A stretch of 64,000 nucleotides of DNA from CAIRTM01 sp963723235. GTDB lineage: Bacteria; Desulfobacterota; WTBG01; CAIYCZ01; CAIRTM01. The position numbers and the translations under genes were made by a program. Where the stretch lies: NCBI GenBank assembly GCA_963723235.1, contig CAVRPV010000013.1, positions 70,987 to 134,986 on the forward strand, in the 5' to 3' direction. Below the pieces are notes generated by a model. It saw only the letters and a program-made list of their open reading frames with translations, made no database searches and had not been told where the DNA came from. This document shows positions 9,927 through 19,299 of this stretch, one piece after another. The number at the start of each line of letters is the position of its first letter. Position 1 is the stretch's first letter.

Positions 9927-11771
9927 ATGAAAACGACGTTTTTACTATTTGGTATACTGTTATTCTGCACCGCTTTTTCAGTGGCAGCCGTATGCGCAAA
10001 GCCTGCAATGGATGCGCCCCCCGGTGCAGCCGGACAGCCGCTCGAGAGCATGCAAAACGCAGTGAGCAAAGGCCAGCGCCTGATACTGTTTTTCTACACC
10101 ATTGATGATCCGAGAGCCAAAGATGCGGCTGCGCTGATGCAGGACTTGTATATACAGCGGCGGCAGTATAATTTTGAACTGACCGGCATTGCGCTCAATG
10201 CCGACCGGCCTGATGAGGTCAAGGCTTTTAACGCTGCGCTCGGGCTTGCGTTTCCCGTGATACTTGATGATGGCGGCACACTGGCTCAACAATTCAACAT
10301 GACAAACGCCGTTGGCTTTGTGCTGTTTGACGAGCAGGGGCGCCAGATCGGCTACCGCCTGGCCGACCACACCCCGGCGCATATGAACCTGAAACAGCAG
10401 TGGCAGACGTACCTGAGTGCGCAACTAAACATGCTCTCTATCCCGGATGACCAGCCGGTGCTGGGGCTTAAACCCGCCGTGCCGTTGTTCGAGGCCACAA
10501 CCATCAACGGGAAAAAAATTTCAGTTTCAAAACTGCACCGGGATAAACCGCTTGTGCTGATTATTTTTTCACCGCGCTGCATCAACTGCCTCAATGAGCT
10601 TAATTTTCTTAACAGCCTGTACACCGATGACCTCAAAGGCCGCTTCGAGATTCTGGCCCTCAGTCTGATGCCGCAAGAAGCCACCGCGAACTTTGTCCGC
10701 GACAACGGCTATAAATTTCCGGCTGTTGCTGATCCAACCCGCCGCACGATAGCCCTGTTTCCGACCTTCAGCGGATCAGTACCCATCGCATATTTTATCA
10801 ACCCACAGGGTGCCATCGAATATGTGCATATCGGCTTCAGTAACGAGATGAAGGATGTCTACTACATGCAGCTGCGCAAACTGGCCGGGATGGATAACCC
10901 GCCGCTGCTCGTCAAAAATGGTTACTCCGGAGAACAGCGTTGTGAAATATGTCATGAGCAGCAACACCTGCAATGGTCGTTGACCGGCCATGCAACGGCA
11001 TTTTCATCTCTGCAACGCAAGGGCGCAACCGATAAGCAGGCCTGCATCGCCTGCCATGTGACCGGCTATGAGCAGCCGGGCGGCTATCAGCCCGAGCGCC
11101 CCAATCGGCAGTTACAAAACGTGCAGTGCGAGTCCTGTCACGGCCCCGGCTATCAGAGCTGCAGCGCATATACCGGAAAAAAAGAACCTTCTAAAAAAGC
11201 CTCTCAGTGGAAAGCTCTGTGCGTACAATGCCACACCGAAAAGGAATCCCTCAATTTTATGTTTCCCAACCGTTTCAGCCGGATTCGACACACTGCCATG
11301 CCAAAGCTCAAGGGACTTGACCGCACGGAACGCCTGGCGCTGCTGAACCGCTCGGGAAAGAAACACAACCCGTTTGACAACCCGGCGCGCTACGTGGGCG
11401 CCGACGCCTGCAAAGCCTGCCATACAGACCAGTATCAGCATTGGCAGTCAACCCTGCATGCCTCCCTGAAAGCTGATAACGCCACACAACCCGACCGGCT
11501 CTATCGCTTTGTTACCGGATCGGGTTCTGATGGAGGCTACCCTGAACCGGGCCATGATGGCGTACAATGTGAAGCCTGTCACGGACCGGCGGAGCGCCAT
11601 GTGCAGCAACCCGATGCCAAAGGGCACGACTATATCGTCGGGCTGGGGGCTGAATGCCCAAACTGCGTTGTCGAGCAGATCTGCCGAACCTGCCACAATG
11701 TTGAAGATAGTCCCGAATTTGATTTTGAGCGGGCCATCGACCTTGTCCGCCATCCAAAACCTGCCCCCTGA
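9927..11771 (+). CDS. Exported redoxin-seven-haem cytochrome c fusion protein
   Basis: 614 residues starting MKTTFLLFG with a Sec signal peptide, so periplasmic or outer-surface. Residues about 40-170 look like a thioredoxin-fold domain without a CxxC. Residues about 180-325 form a second redoxin (AhpC/TSA or thioredoxin-like) domain with Cys218-x2-Cys221 in SPRCINCLNEL. The C-terminal half holds seven CxxCH haem-binding motifs at about residues 339, 373, 401, 432, 495, 548 and 586, resembling cytochrome c554-like multihaem proteins. An extra CPNC precedes the last motif. The arrangement would let electrons pass between haems and a thiol/disulfide or peroxide-reducing site; this is inference. 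Starts further upstream were rejected because they would bury the signal peptide. Confidence 0.8.
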   Translation: MKTTFLLFGILLFCTAFSVAAVCAKPAMDAPPGAAGQPLESMQNAVSKGQRLILFFYTIDDPRAKDAAALMQDLYIQRRQYNFELTGIALNADRPDEVKAFNAALGLAFPVILDDGGTLAQQFNMTNAVGFVLFDEQGRQIGYRLADHTPAHMNLKQQWQTYLSAQLNMLSIPDDQPVLGLKPAVPLFEATTINGKKISVSKLHRDKPLVLIIFSPRCINCLNELNFLNSLYTDDLKGRFEILALSLMPQEATANFVRDNGYKFPAVADPTRRTIALFPTFSGSVPIAYFINPQGAIEYVHIGFSNEMKDVYYMQLRKLAGMDNPPLLVKNGYSGEQRCEICHEQQHLQWSLTGHATAFSSLQRKGATDKQACIACHVTGYEQPGGYQPERPNRQLQNVQCESCHGPGYQSCSAYTGKKEPSKKASQWKALCVQCHTEKESLNFMFPNRFSRIRHTAMPKLKGLDRTERLALLNRSGKKHNPFDNPARYVGADACKACHTDQYQHWQSTLHASLKADNATQPDRLYRFVTGSGSDGGYPEPGHDGVQCEACHGPAERHVQQPDAKGHDYIVGLGAECPNCVVEQICRTCHNVEDSPEFDFERAIDLVRHPKPAP

Positions 11772-11950
11772 GACCATCTACAATCAGCAGTGCCGCCTGA
11801 GGAACGTCTGAATCTCACGCCGCCCCCGGCAAAAAGCTCCTTCAATGGCGATATCGCTTGCAAAATCTGCTTAAAGATGTAATATTTTTTGCGTTTGAGC
11901 CGATACGTCTACTAACTCAATGCAACAGCTTACTTTTTTCCGGAATATGT

Positions 11951-12415
11951 ATGGAGAATGAAACCCTGACGGGTTTTTTGGAAGAAGCGCAGACGCTGCT
12001 CGTTGACCTGAAGCGTCTTGGCGCATCATTGCGCGGCGTTGATATCCCCGACGATGCTGAATACGCACGTTTCAATGAGCTTACAAACAAACTGAACCGG
12101 CTCATCGGCGGAACTGCGTCCATGGGTTTCAACATGTTCATACAGATTGCCCGCAAGACCTCCCTGCTGGCCGCCCGGTCCTCGATATCACGCGAAACCT
12201 CAATCCGGGAAGTCATCCTGAACCTGAATGCCCTGATTTCGGTCTGTTCGATGTATTATGGCTCGCTGGAGGATATCCAGGAACTTGAATTGCGCCTGGA
12301 TGATGTGGAAAAAAGAATCGATATCTGCATGAAGACGCTTCAGATAGACAAGCCGTTAGACATCAAGGAACAGGAGGATGTTGATGATATCATGTCCCTG
12401 TTCCGCGACGTGTAA
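11951..12415 (+). CDS. HPt-like helical protein, probably lacking the phosphorylatable histidine
   Basis: 154 residues, helical and acidic, from MENETLTGFLEEAQ. The stretch NRLIGGTASMGFNMF matches the position of the HPt motif (His-x-Leu-Lys-Gly-Ser-Ala, then Gly-Phe), but the histidine is replaced. It is therefore called HPt-like by resemblance, not as an active phosphotransfer protein. The C-terminal half is a predicted coiled coil. It converges on a receiver-ATPase gene at 12448, 32 bases away, which would suit a regulatory partner. The frame is open back to 11858, but ATG 11951 gives the better N-terminus. Confidence 0.5.
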   Translation: MENETLTGFLEEAQTLLVDLKRLGASLRGVDIPDDAEYARFNELTNKLNRLIGGTASMGFNMFIQIARKTSLLAARSSISRETSIREVILNLNALISVCSMYYGSLEDIQELELRLDDVEKRIDICMKTLQIDKPLDIKEQEDVDDIMSLFRDV

Positions 12416-12447
12416 AACCACCCCTGCAGTCCACCCTGCCCGAAACC

Positions 12448-13281
12448 TTACTGCAAAACCCGGGTGACCTCGGGATGCAGGTACTTCACCATGGTCACCT
12501 TATTCCCCTTGTCTTTGAAAAACATCTCATCCATCAGGTAGTGGACAATAAAGAGGCCTCGCTGTGCGGGCAGCGTGTCGGCATTGTCGGTAAATTCACT
12601 CACAATTTTTTTATAGTCAAAGCCCTCGCCCTGATCCTCGATACTGACCGTAACTTTTTCCTGATCAAAGGTCAGGGTAACGAATATTTTTTTGGTTTCA
12701 TCAAGATCGTTGCCATGCATCAGGGCGTTGTTAAGCAACTCGTCAACGCAGATGGAAATATTGCTCAGGAAGGTTTCGTCCTCAATACCGCGCCATTGAC
12801 ATTCGCGCACGATATACAGCCCGACTGAAGGCAGCAAATGCGGATAGCTCGGTATTGACATTTCCGTGCTGTTGCGTATGCCTTCCAGCAGTCGATGCGT
12901 GCCCAGTGAGAATTCACGCAAACGAAGGCCGCGCTTAACAATATTTTCAATCTCCCTGATCGTAAAAGGTTTGGTTATAAAATTGTAGGCTCCCTGCGAG
13001 AGCGCATTCACGACGTTGCGCACTTCTCCATGGCCTGAAATAACAGCGATGGGTATATTCACATTGAGCTGACGCGTTCGCAGAATAAGTTCAAATCCAT
13101 TCATCTTGGGCATCATGAGATCGGTAATCATCAGATCAATACTGCGTGTCTTCAGGACATCAAGCGCGTCCAGGCCGTTTTCCGCAGTTATGGGATGCAG
13201 CCGCAATTCAGTCAGTATCTCGGCCAGCGTACTCAAAACATCCTGATCATCATCTACCACAAGAACAGTGATCTCTTTCAT
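12448..13281 (-). CDS. Response regulator with C-terminal HATPase (RsbW-like) domain
   Basis: 277 residues. Residues about 1-120 are a receiver (DDDQDV, aspartate in ITDLMMPKMNG, lysine in ITKPFTIRE). Residues about 140-275 are a GHKL ATPase of the RsbW/anti-sigma kind, with the N-box ISICVDELLNNALMHGND and the Gly box IEDQGEGFDYKK. Such fusions are usually phosphorylation-controlled serine kinases or anti-anti-sigma switches; the target is not visible here. The ATG at 13281 has GGGAG ten bases upstream; the frame also allows GTG at 13287. It converges on the HPt-like gene. Confidence 0.8.
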   Translation of the reverse strand: MKEITVLVVDDDQDVLSTLAEILTELRLHPITAENGLDALDVLKTRSIDLMITDLMMPKMNGFELILRTRQLNVNIPIAVISGHGEVRNVVNALSQGAYNFITKPFTIREIENIVKRGLRLREFSLGTHRLLEGIRNSTEMSIPSYPHLLPSVGLYIVRECQWRGIEDETFLSNISICVDELLNNALMHGNDLDETKKIFVTLTFDQEKVTVSIEDQGEGFDYKKIVSEFTDNADTLPAQRGLFIVHYLMDEMFFKDKGNKVTMVKYLHPEVTRVLQ

Positions 13282-13441
13282 GTGCACAGTACTCCCGGGA
13301 AAATGGGTTTAGGACATCTGTATACTTTTGTTTTTTAGATTAAATTCGTTATATAATGCAGCATGCGAGCGCGTCAAGGGAAAAAAGCTTTCCTGATGAT
13401 GAACGCTCTGGCCACAGTACCGAGCGGACCGGTAGCAAGCT

Positions 13442-14365
13442 ATGCCTGAAGAAAAAAAAATTACGGTTATCGTCATGCAGGGCCCGACCGGAGTCGGTAA
13501 AACCGGAGCTGCCCTTGAACTGGCCGGCCTGTTTCCCATGGAAATCATAAATGCCGACTCAATGCAGGTGTATCGCGGCATGGACATCGGCACATCCAAA
13601 CCGGATAGCGCCCAGCAGGCACTGGTCCCCCATCATCTGTTTTCCGTGGTGGAACCGGATGAGGCCTTCAGTGCTGCCGACTACCTGCGCCAGGGACGAA
13701 TAACCATACAGGCTATTGCCGCACGCGGACGCGTTCCCCTGATTGTCGGCGGCACCGGCCTCTACGTACGGGCCCTGCTGCACGGACTCTCGGACGCACC
13801 CGCAGGTGATCAGGAGATTCGTCTGCAGCTGCAACAGCAGGCCCCGGCAGAACTCTACGAGCGTCTGTGCGCCATTGATCCGCAATCGGCCGCCAAAATA
13901 AAACCGCAGGATACGCTGCGCATTGTGCGCGCACTTGAGGTGTTCATGACCACCGGCACCCCCCTTTCCGTGCATCATGCCGCGCATCAGTTCCGGCCTG
14001 TGCCCTACAATGCCCTGAGGCTGTGCCTGAATCGCGAGCGCCCGAAACTCTACCGCCAAATCAATCAACGGGTGGACCAGATGTTTGCCGACGGCATAGT
14101 CGCCGAGGTTCGCGGCCTGCTGGAAAGGGGCATCGCTGAAACGGTGAAACCCATGCAGGCTATCGGCTATCGCCATGTGGTGAACTATCTGCACGGTGCA
14201 TGCAGCCTTGCTGAAACGGTGCGCTGCATGCAAAAGGATACCAGGCATCTTGCCAAACGCCAGATCACCTGGCTGAAACGCGTGCCGGACCTGCGCTGGA
14301 TCAATCTTCCACAGGAACAGAACCTGATTGCGCACTGCGTAAAAAAAACCTTGAATAAGGTCTGA
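13442..14365 (+). CDS. miaA: tRNA dimethylallyltransferase
   Basis: 307 residues, the usual family length. It transfers a dimethylallyl group to A37 of tRNAs reading codons that start with U. Motifs: P-loop GPTGVGKT near the N-terminus, NADSMQVYRGMDIGTSKP, DYLRQGR, GGTGLYVRALLHGL and, near the C-terminus, AIGYRHVVNYL followed by DTRHLAKRQITWLKR. There is no good Shine-Dalgarno sequence before the ATG, but the N-terminal residues fit the family. It is followed after 20 bases by a secreted protein gene. Confidence 0.95.
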   Translation: MPEEKKITVIVMQGPTGVGKTGAALELAGLFPMEIINADSMQVYRGMDIGTSKPDSAQQALVPHHLFSVVEPDEAFSAADYLRQGRITIQAIAARGRVPLIVGGTGLYVRALLHGLSDAPAGDQEIRLQLQQQAPAELYERLCAIDPQSAAKIKPQDTLRIVRALEVFMTTGTPLSVHHAAHQFRPVPYNALRLCLNRERPKLYRQINQRVDQMFADGIVAEVRGLLERGIAETVKPMQAIGYRHVVNYLHGACSLAETVRCMQKDTRHLAKRQITWLKRVPDLRWINLPQEQNLIAHCVKKTLNKV

Positions 14366-14385
14366 ATCTTGACTATCATGACATA

Positions 14386-15606
14386 ATGCTGAATATGATA
14401 AGGAATATTAAAAGGTTAAATATCTCACGGGCTGCCATTGCGTGTATTGCGCTCGCGCTGATCCTTGCGCCCGGCAGTGCGCACTCACAGAGTTCCCGCC
14501 CAAGCTATACAGCACGCGGCATCGCTCCAGTTTCCGGAGGCAATATATCCGAAGCCCGCACTGCAGCCCTGACCGATGCACAGCAAAAAGTTGTGCTTGC
14601 GGCACTGGCCGACCAGATGCCTTTGGGAAAGCTGAACAGCTTGCTTGCAACCCTGCAGAATCTTTTTATCAGCCGGCCGGATGTGTATGTGCAGCGCTTT
14701 AAAATCCTCAATGAAACCACGCTCTCAGACAGCTACCAAATCCTGATTGAGGCCTTTACCGAGGATGAACTCCTGCGCAAAGATCTTGAATCCATGGGCG
14801 TAAACAGTCCAGCGCAGCAAAAAACAGGGGTGCTTCTGCTGGTAGCCGAGACCTCATCAGGTAAACGATATGCCAGTTGGTGGGCGGCTGATCCGGCAGA
14901 ACGACTGTTGCCGCTTGATGTCGGTGAACAGATGGCGTTTTTTTTCCGCGAACGCGGGGTCGGGGTCATTGATGACGCAAGTATTCCGGTTGGGCCGCTG
15001 GCACCGATTGCAGGCGACGTGTTCCCCGGGCGCGAAGCCGTGCTGATGGCTGCGAGCCGGGCCGGAGCGGACTTTGCCGTGCTGGCCAGAGCCGACCTGA
15101 GGCAAACGGAAGCACAGCCCGGCTCATCCTTTGCGCAGGTGCAGTGCGACCTGAGTGCCGAGGTGCTTGACGTGCACATGCGCGAGCTGGTTTTGCAAAC
15201 CACAACCAATGCACTCGGCATGCATATCGACCAGACTGCGGCCGCACAGGATGCCGCTTCAAAAGCCTGTTCCCGGCTTGTGGAACAGATCTTTGACAGA
15301 CTGCGTGCTGCAGACAGCGAAAGACACACATCTGCCTTCCGTTTTACATTTCCCGGAGCCCGGCCTTCAGCGACCTCAATGGATTTTTTCAGACTGCTGC
15401 GTGCGGCCCTGCCGGAGATTGTTCAAATCAATGTACGTGAGGTTACCGACGCACATGTCCGCATAGCCGATATCGTAAGCACAATCGACGGGGACGCACT
15501 CGTGCAAAAAGCGCTGCAGACCAAACCGGGGGGCTACAGGCTTGCACCCGGTGTCGTCGATGACACAGTGATTAATCTAACCGTCACAGCGCCCGGGCAG
15601 CAATAG
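14386..15606 (+). CDS. Secreted protein with FlgT-N-like region, function unknown
   Basis: 406 residues with a signal peptide (hydrophobic residues about 16-30, cleavage near GSAHSQ). The first mature part, ARGIAPVSGGNISEARTAAL with a following DAQQ, resembles the N-terminal domain seen in FlgT and related envelope proteins, where an Ala/Arg-rich helix follows a short strand. The rest has several alternating alpha/beta segments (for example GVLLLVAE and DFAVLARADL) without a motif I recognise. No flagellar genes are nearby, so a flagellar role is not supported. It lies between miaA and coaBC on the same strand. Confidence 0.55.
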   Translation: MLNMIRNIKRLNISRAAIACIALALILAPGSAHSQSSRPSYTARGIAPVSGGNISEARTAALTDAQQKVVLAALADQMPLGKLNSLLATLQNLFISRPDVYVQRFKILNETTLSDSYQILIEAFTEDELLRKDLESMGVNSPAQQKTGVLLLVAETSSGKRYASWWAADPAERLLPLDVGEQMAFFFRERGVGVIDDASIPVGPLAPIAGDVFPGREAVLMAASRAGADFAVLARADLRQTEAQPGSSFAQVQCDLSAEVLDVHMRELVLQTTTNALGMHIDQTAAAQDAASKACSRLVEQIFDRLRAADSERHTSAFRFTFPGARPSATSMDFFRLLRAALPEIVQINVREVTDAHVRIADIVSTIDGDALVQKALQTKPGGYRLAPGVVDDTVINLTVTAPGQQ

Positions 15607-15674
15607 CGCTCACGGGAACCGCACGCCTGATGGATATACAACCAGTATCCGGAAACCCTGAGGGGAGCACCATA

Positions 15675-16889
15675 ATGGAGAACATGTTTTCGGGCCGCAC
15701 TGTTGTACTGGGAATTTCCGGGGGCATTGCGGCCTATAAGGCCGCCGAACTTGTGCGGCTGCTGGTTAAGGCCGGAGCCGATGTCCACTGCGTCATGACC
15801 GATGCCGCGCGCGAGTTTATCGGACCGCTGACGCTGCAAACCCTGACAAAAAATCCCGTGGCAATCTCGCTGTTTGATCTCTGGGATGAGCGCGAAATCG
15901 GGCATATCTCCCTGGCCTCGCGGGCTGAACTTTTTATCATTGCACCTGCCACCGCCAACACCATCGGCAAAATCGCCGGCGGTATTGCCGACGACATGCT
16001 TTCAACCGTTGTCATGGCAACCCGGGCCCCGGTGCTGATTGCGCCGGCCATGAATGTAAACATGTGGAACAACCCGGCAGTGCAGGCAAACATTACAATA
16101 TTGACCGGACGCGGCTGTCATATTATCGAGCCCGAATGCGGTGAGCTTGCCTGCGGCACAGAAGGCACGGGCCGTCTGGCGGATGTAAATGTGATTTTTG
16201 AACGGGCTGCCGCGCTTTTGTCCCCGCAGGATTATGACGGGGTGAATGTGCTGGTTACCGCCGGGCCTACCCGTGAATACCTTGACCCGGCCCGTTTTCT
16301 CAGCAACCCGTCATCCGGCAAAATGGGCTATGCCCTGGCGCGGGCCCTGCAATGGCGCGGCGCGAACGTAGTGCTGGTAAGCGGACCGGTGGCGCTGCCT
16401 GCTCCGCTTGGCGTCACGTATGTTGCCGTAGAGAACGCACGTGAGATGGCCGATGCTGTCGAACAGCACTTTGAACACGCGCAGCTGATTATCAAAGCAG
16501 CGGCCGTGGCCGATTACCGGCCCTGTGAGCAGCTTCGCCAAAAACAGAAAAAGCAGGATGGTCCCCTGGCCCTTGAACTCGAGCGCAATGCCGACATCCT
16601 GGCAGGCCTCGGTGCGCGCAAGGCCGGCCGCGTACTGGTCGGGTTTGCGGCGGAAACGGATGACGTGATTGAACATGCCCGCGGCAAACTTACTGCCAAA
16701 AACCTCGATATGATTATTGCCAACGACATCAGCCGCCCTGACGCCGGGTTTGAAAGCGACACCAATCAGGTCTGCATCCTGACGGCCGGGGCCGATCCTG
16801 AGCACCTGCCCCTTATGCCCAAGGCTCTTCTGGCACATGCGATTCTGGATAGAATAAAAAAGCTGCTGCCGGCATCGCCGACATGTTGA
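15675..16889 (+). CDS. coaBC: Bifunctional phosphopantothenoylcysteine decarboxylase / phosphopantothenate-cysteine ligase
   Basis: 404 residues; two steps of coenzyme A synthesis in the cytoplasm. The N-terminal CoaC half has the flavoprotein motifs GISGGIAAYKAAEL, HISLASRAELFIIAPATANT, the PxMNxxMW motif APAMNVNMW, and the cysteine of ACGTEGTGRL. The C-terminal CoaB half has VTAGPTREYLDPARFLSN followed by PSSGKMG, KAAAVADYRP and the AKNLDMIIAND segment. The ATG at 15675 is chosen because GGGGAG stands nine bases upstream. No frame slips are seen. Confidence 0.95.
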   Translation: MENMFSGRTVVLGISGGIAAYKAAELVRLLVKAGADVHCVMTDAAREFIGPLTLQTLTKNPVAISLFDLWDEREIGHISLASRAELFIIAPATANTIGKIAGGIADDMLSTVVMATRAPVLIAPAMNVNMWNNPAVQANITILTGRGCHIIEPECGELACGTEGTGRLADVNVIFERAAALLSPQDYDGVNVLVTAGPTREYLDPARFLSNPSSGKMGYALARALQWRGANVVLVSGPVALPAPLGVTYVAVENAREMADAVEQHFEHAQLIIKAAAVADYRPCEQLRQKQKKQDGPLALELERNADILAGLGARKAGRVLVGFAAETDDVIEHARGKLTAKNLDMIIANDISRPDAGFESDTNQVCILTAGADPEHLPLMPKALLAHAILDRIKKLLPASPTC

Positions 16890-16920
16890 TCAAACATTGT
16901 CTGCCTGCATACCCTGGGAG

Positions 16921-17068
16921 TTTGTTGAAAAAATATTTTTTACAGGCTGTTCAAAAACGTTCAGATGCAAGGCGTGCAAAATCATGAGGAATGAGGCGTA
17001 CTTTTCGTACGCCGCAAAGACGAGTGATGAGCACAACGCAGCAGATGGGCGTTTTTCAACAGCCTGCT
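16921..17068. repeat. Intergenic inverted-repeat element, copy A
   Basis: About 145 bp between coaBC and the glycosylase gene. The ends CAGGCTGTTCAAAAA (from 16943) and TTTTTCAACAGCCTG (to 17066) form a terminal inverted repeat with one mismatch. The centre has a perfect 7-bp stem GGCGTAC/GTACGCC at 16995-17013. Further copies are at 17827, 20582, 20681 and 24330. It carries no gene and looks like a non-autonomous mobile or REP-like element. Confidence 0.8.
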
Positions 17069-17098
17069 AAACATGTACACTGTGGAAGCTGACCGCGC

Positions 17099-17794
17099 AT
17101 GTCGACACAACAGCCAACGCTCGATGACTGTATTGAAAGCCTGCGGCTGCATATCCGCAGCCGGCAGCGCACAGGCCTCAGGTTTGATGCTGGCAGCAGA
17201 AGCCTTGACCCGGCACAACAGATGTCGCGCGCTCAGATGCTTGAAACACTGTGCAACGAGAGCGCGGACTGCCGACGCTGCCCGCTGTGCAACGGCCGCA
17301 CCCATGTTATTTTCGGAGAGGGCAATAGCGAAGCCCGGCTTATGTTTGTCGGCGATGCCCCTGACAGCGCTTCCGATACACAGGGCCGGGCCTTTGCCGG
17401 TGAAAGCGGACAGTTATTAACCAGGATTATCGAGGCTATCAAGCTGCAGCGCAGCCAGGTGTACCTGACTACTGCTGTCAAGTGTATTTCTCCGCAGGGT
17501 GATCCGGGCGATGATGCCCTTGAGGCCTGTTTACCGTTTCTGCAACGCCAGATTGAGATCATTCAGCCTGACATTATCTGCGCGCTCGGCCCGGTTGCCG
17601 CGCGCATCCTGCAGGATCCCGAAGCCCGGAACGTGCCTCAGCGGGGAACATTGCACAGAATGGGCAGTATGCTGGTCATGCCGACCCATCACCCTGAACT
17701 TTTGCTGTGCAGGCCGGAATTAAAGAATGAAACCTGGAGAGATGTGCAGATAATACAACGGGAGCTTGAGTCCGGTACGACCCGCAAGCAGTAG
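17099..17794 (+). CDS. Uracil-DNA glycosylase, family 4 (iron-sulfur type)
   Basis: 231 residues. Family 4 glycosylases remove uracil from DNA and hold a 4Fe-4S cluster. Cluster cysteines fit C58 and C61 (in CRRCPLC) and C129 and C144. Motif A appears as GDAPDSASDTQGRAFAGESG, where the family usually has GE-x-PG; the Glu to Asp and Gly to Asp changes are noteworthy. The C-terminal motif HHPELLL matches the usual HP-x-x-LL. The first ~50 residues are an extra N-terminal segment, as in longer members. It stands alone, flanked on both sides by copies of the intergenic repeat. Confidence 0.85.
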   Translation: MSTQQPTLDDCIESLRLHIRSRQRTGLRFDAGSRSLDPAQQMSRAQMLETLCNESADCRRCPLCNGRTHVIFGEGNSEARLMFVGDAPDSASDTQGRAFAGESGQLLTRIIEAIKLQRSQVYLTTAVKCISPQGDPGDDALEACLPFLQRQIEIIQPDIICALGPVAARILQDPEARNVPQRGTLHRMGSMLVMPTHHPELLLCRPELKNETWRDVQIIQRELESGTTRKQ

Positions 17795-17826
17795 ACCGGC
17801 TATGACTTCCCGTATCGTCCTCATTA

Positions 17827-17946
17827 ACAGGGTGTTAAAAAAATCTTTGTATACAGGCTGTTCAACAATGCCCGGATGCAAGGCGCGCGAAGTTATGAGG
17901 CATCGCTACCGTACACCGCAGCAGATGGGCGTTTTTCATCAGCCAT
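17827..17946. repeat. Intergenic inverted-repeat element, copy B (degenerate, internally deleted)
   Basis: It shares ACAGGCTGTTCAACAATG, GGATGCAAGGCGCGCGAA, CGCAGCAGATGGGCGTTTTT and TCA(A/T)CAGCC with copy A, but the central hairpin region is shortened and mutated. It lies just after the glycosylase gene. Confidence 0.7.
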
Positions 17947-18013
17947 AAAAAAATCATCGTCATATGGGTGAATTCACATCTGCCTGCACGAAAATAAATG
18001 CTCAACAAAACAG

Positions 18014-18042
18014 TTGCATTGGCCGATAAAATAGTCTAAACT
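18014..18042 (+). promoter_or_regulatory. Weak candidate promoter upstream of the outer-membrane protein gene
   Basis: TTGCAT at 18014-18019 and TAAACT at 18037-18042 are 17 bases apart in an AT-rich stretch. Two other TTGAAT-led pairings exist at 18075 and about 18126, so the true start cannot be chosen by eye. Confidence 0.3.
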
Positions 18043-18180
18043 GCCTTTAATTATAGGCTAATTCTTTATAAATGTTGAATGATTAATCCTATCCTGTAGT
18101 ATTTTTTTGGAAAAACTGCTGAATTTTTGAATGCTCGTAACTGATAGAGTAAACAATTAACTTGGTGAAAGGGGAATGCC

Positions 18181-19075
18181 ATGACCAAAACAATGCTGAA
18201 GATTCTTCTGATTGCTGTGTTTCTCGTAACAGCCCAGCACGGTCTCAGTGAGGCCAATGACAGGGCCAGGTCCCAGAAACTTTACACGGAATCTGCAACG
18301 GTTGTTAAATCAGGCACGTATGAACTTGATTTGAGCTTTCTCTACATTAATCAGATCGGCGAGAAAAACGGCGCATTCAGCAACAGCTTCGGCAATACGA
18401 GCCAGGGCCGATCCAAGATGAACTACCGCCAGGCAATGCTTGCCTTCACCTACGGACTGATGGATAAAATGGATATTACTGCCAGCATCGGTTGGGCAGA
18501 CATAAATGATAGAGAGTACCCTTACGCTGACAAGAACGGCAGCGGCATAACGGATATGAATATCGATGGTAAGTATATCTTCTATGAGGACGAATCGCGG
18601 ACTCAGCTTGGGCTATGTGGCCGGCATTGGCATTCCGGTCGGCGATGATTCACACACCGGTGACCTGAACGTCGGCAAAAATTACTGGACCTTGAATCAG
18701 CAGCTGGTTTTAACCAAGAATATTGACGACCAATGGACCATGAACGCCGATGTTGGTTACCGTCTGCCCTTCGGGTGCACCCGCGATGCCTATTCACCCG
18801 AATTCGGTCGAAGAATGGACAACACACGCGGAACCCTTGACAGCAATGTTGCCCTCGGGTTTACCGGCATAGATTTTATGCAGCCGGTTGTTGAGGCAAA
18901 TTACGCCCATGAGTGGCTGAGTTCCAACAGCGATTCCGACCGCGTAGCCTTTACCGTAGGCGCCATCGTGCCGCTTGAGAAACATCGCCTGAGAATCGGC
19001 ATACAGCGTGACTTCTGGGGACGCAACGCAACAAAGGCATATATCTTAAACGCCGGACTTACACTGGCTTTCTAA
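18181..19075 (+). CDS. Outer-membrane beta-barrel protein, transporter-like (frameshift near 18598)
   Basis: The protein starts MTKTMLKILLIAVFLV with a signal peptide and contains many alternating amphipathic strands ending in an aromatic residue (NAGLTLAF), as in outer-membrane barrels of the 'MetA-pathway of phenol degradation' type; this assignment is by resemblance only. The first frame runs to about YEDESR. The protein then continues in the next frame as LSLGYVAGIGIPVGDDS to the stop at 19075, so one slip near 18598 splits it. The ATG is preceded by GGTGAAAGGGG. A clear terminator follows at 19105. Confidence 0.65.
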
Positions 19076-19104
19076 AAAACCATATTCCAACAACAGAACT
19101 GCAC

Positions 19105-19137
19105 AAGGCCGACTCCCGGGAGTCGGCCTTTTTTCTT
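19105..19137 (+). terminator. Rho-independent terminator
   Basis: Perfect stem AAGGCCGACTCC / GGAGTCGGCCTT with a short loop, followed by a run of T. It ends the transcript of the outer-membrane protein gene. Confidence 0.85.
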
Positions 19138-19299
19138 ATGCGATGCGCATCATTCAAAACAGCCCGGGGCTTAGCGGCTGACGGACCCGGATGAGTGCGA
19201 CCCGCGAGCCGCTTACAACTCCCTTGCCCGAGCATGTGCTCCATGCTATGATATACAGAAAAGTATGCCGAATATTAAAACTACGAAGGAGGCTGTGCA

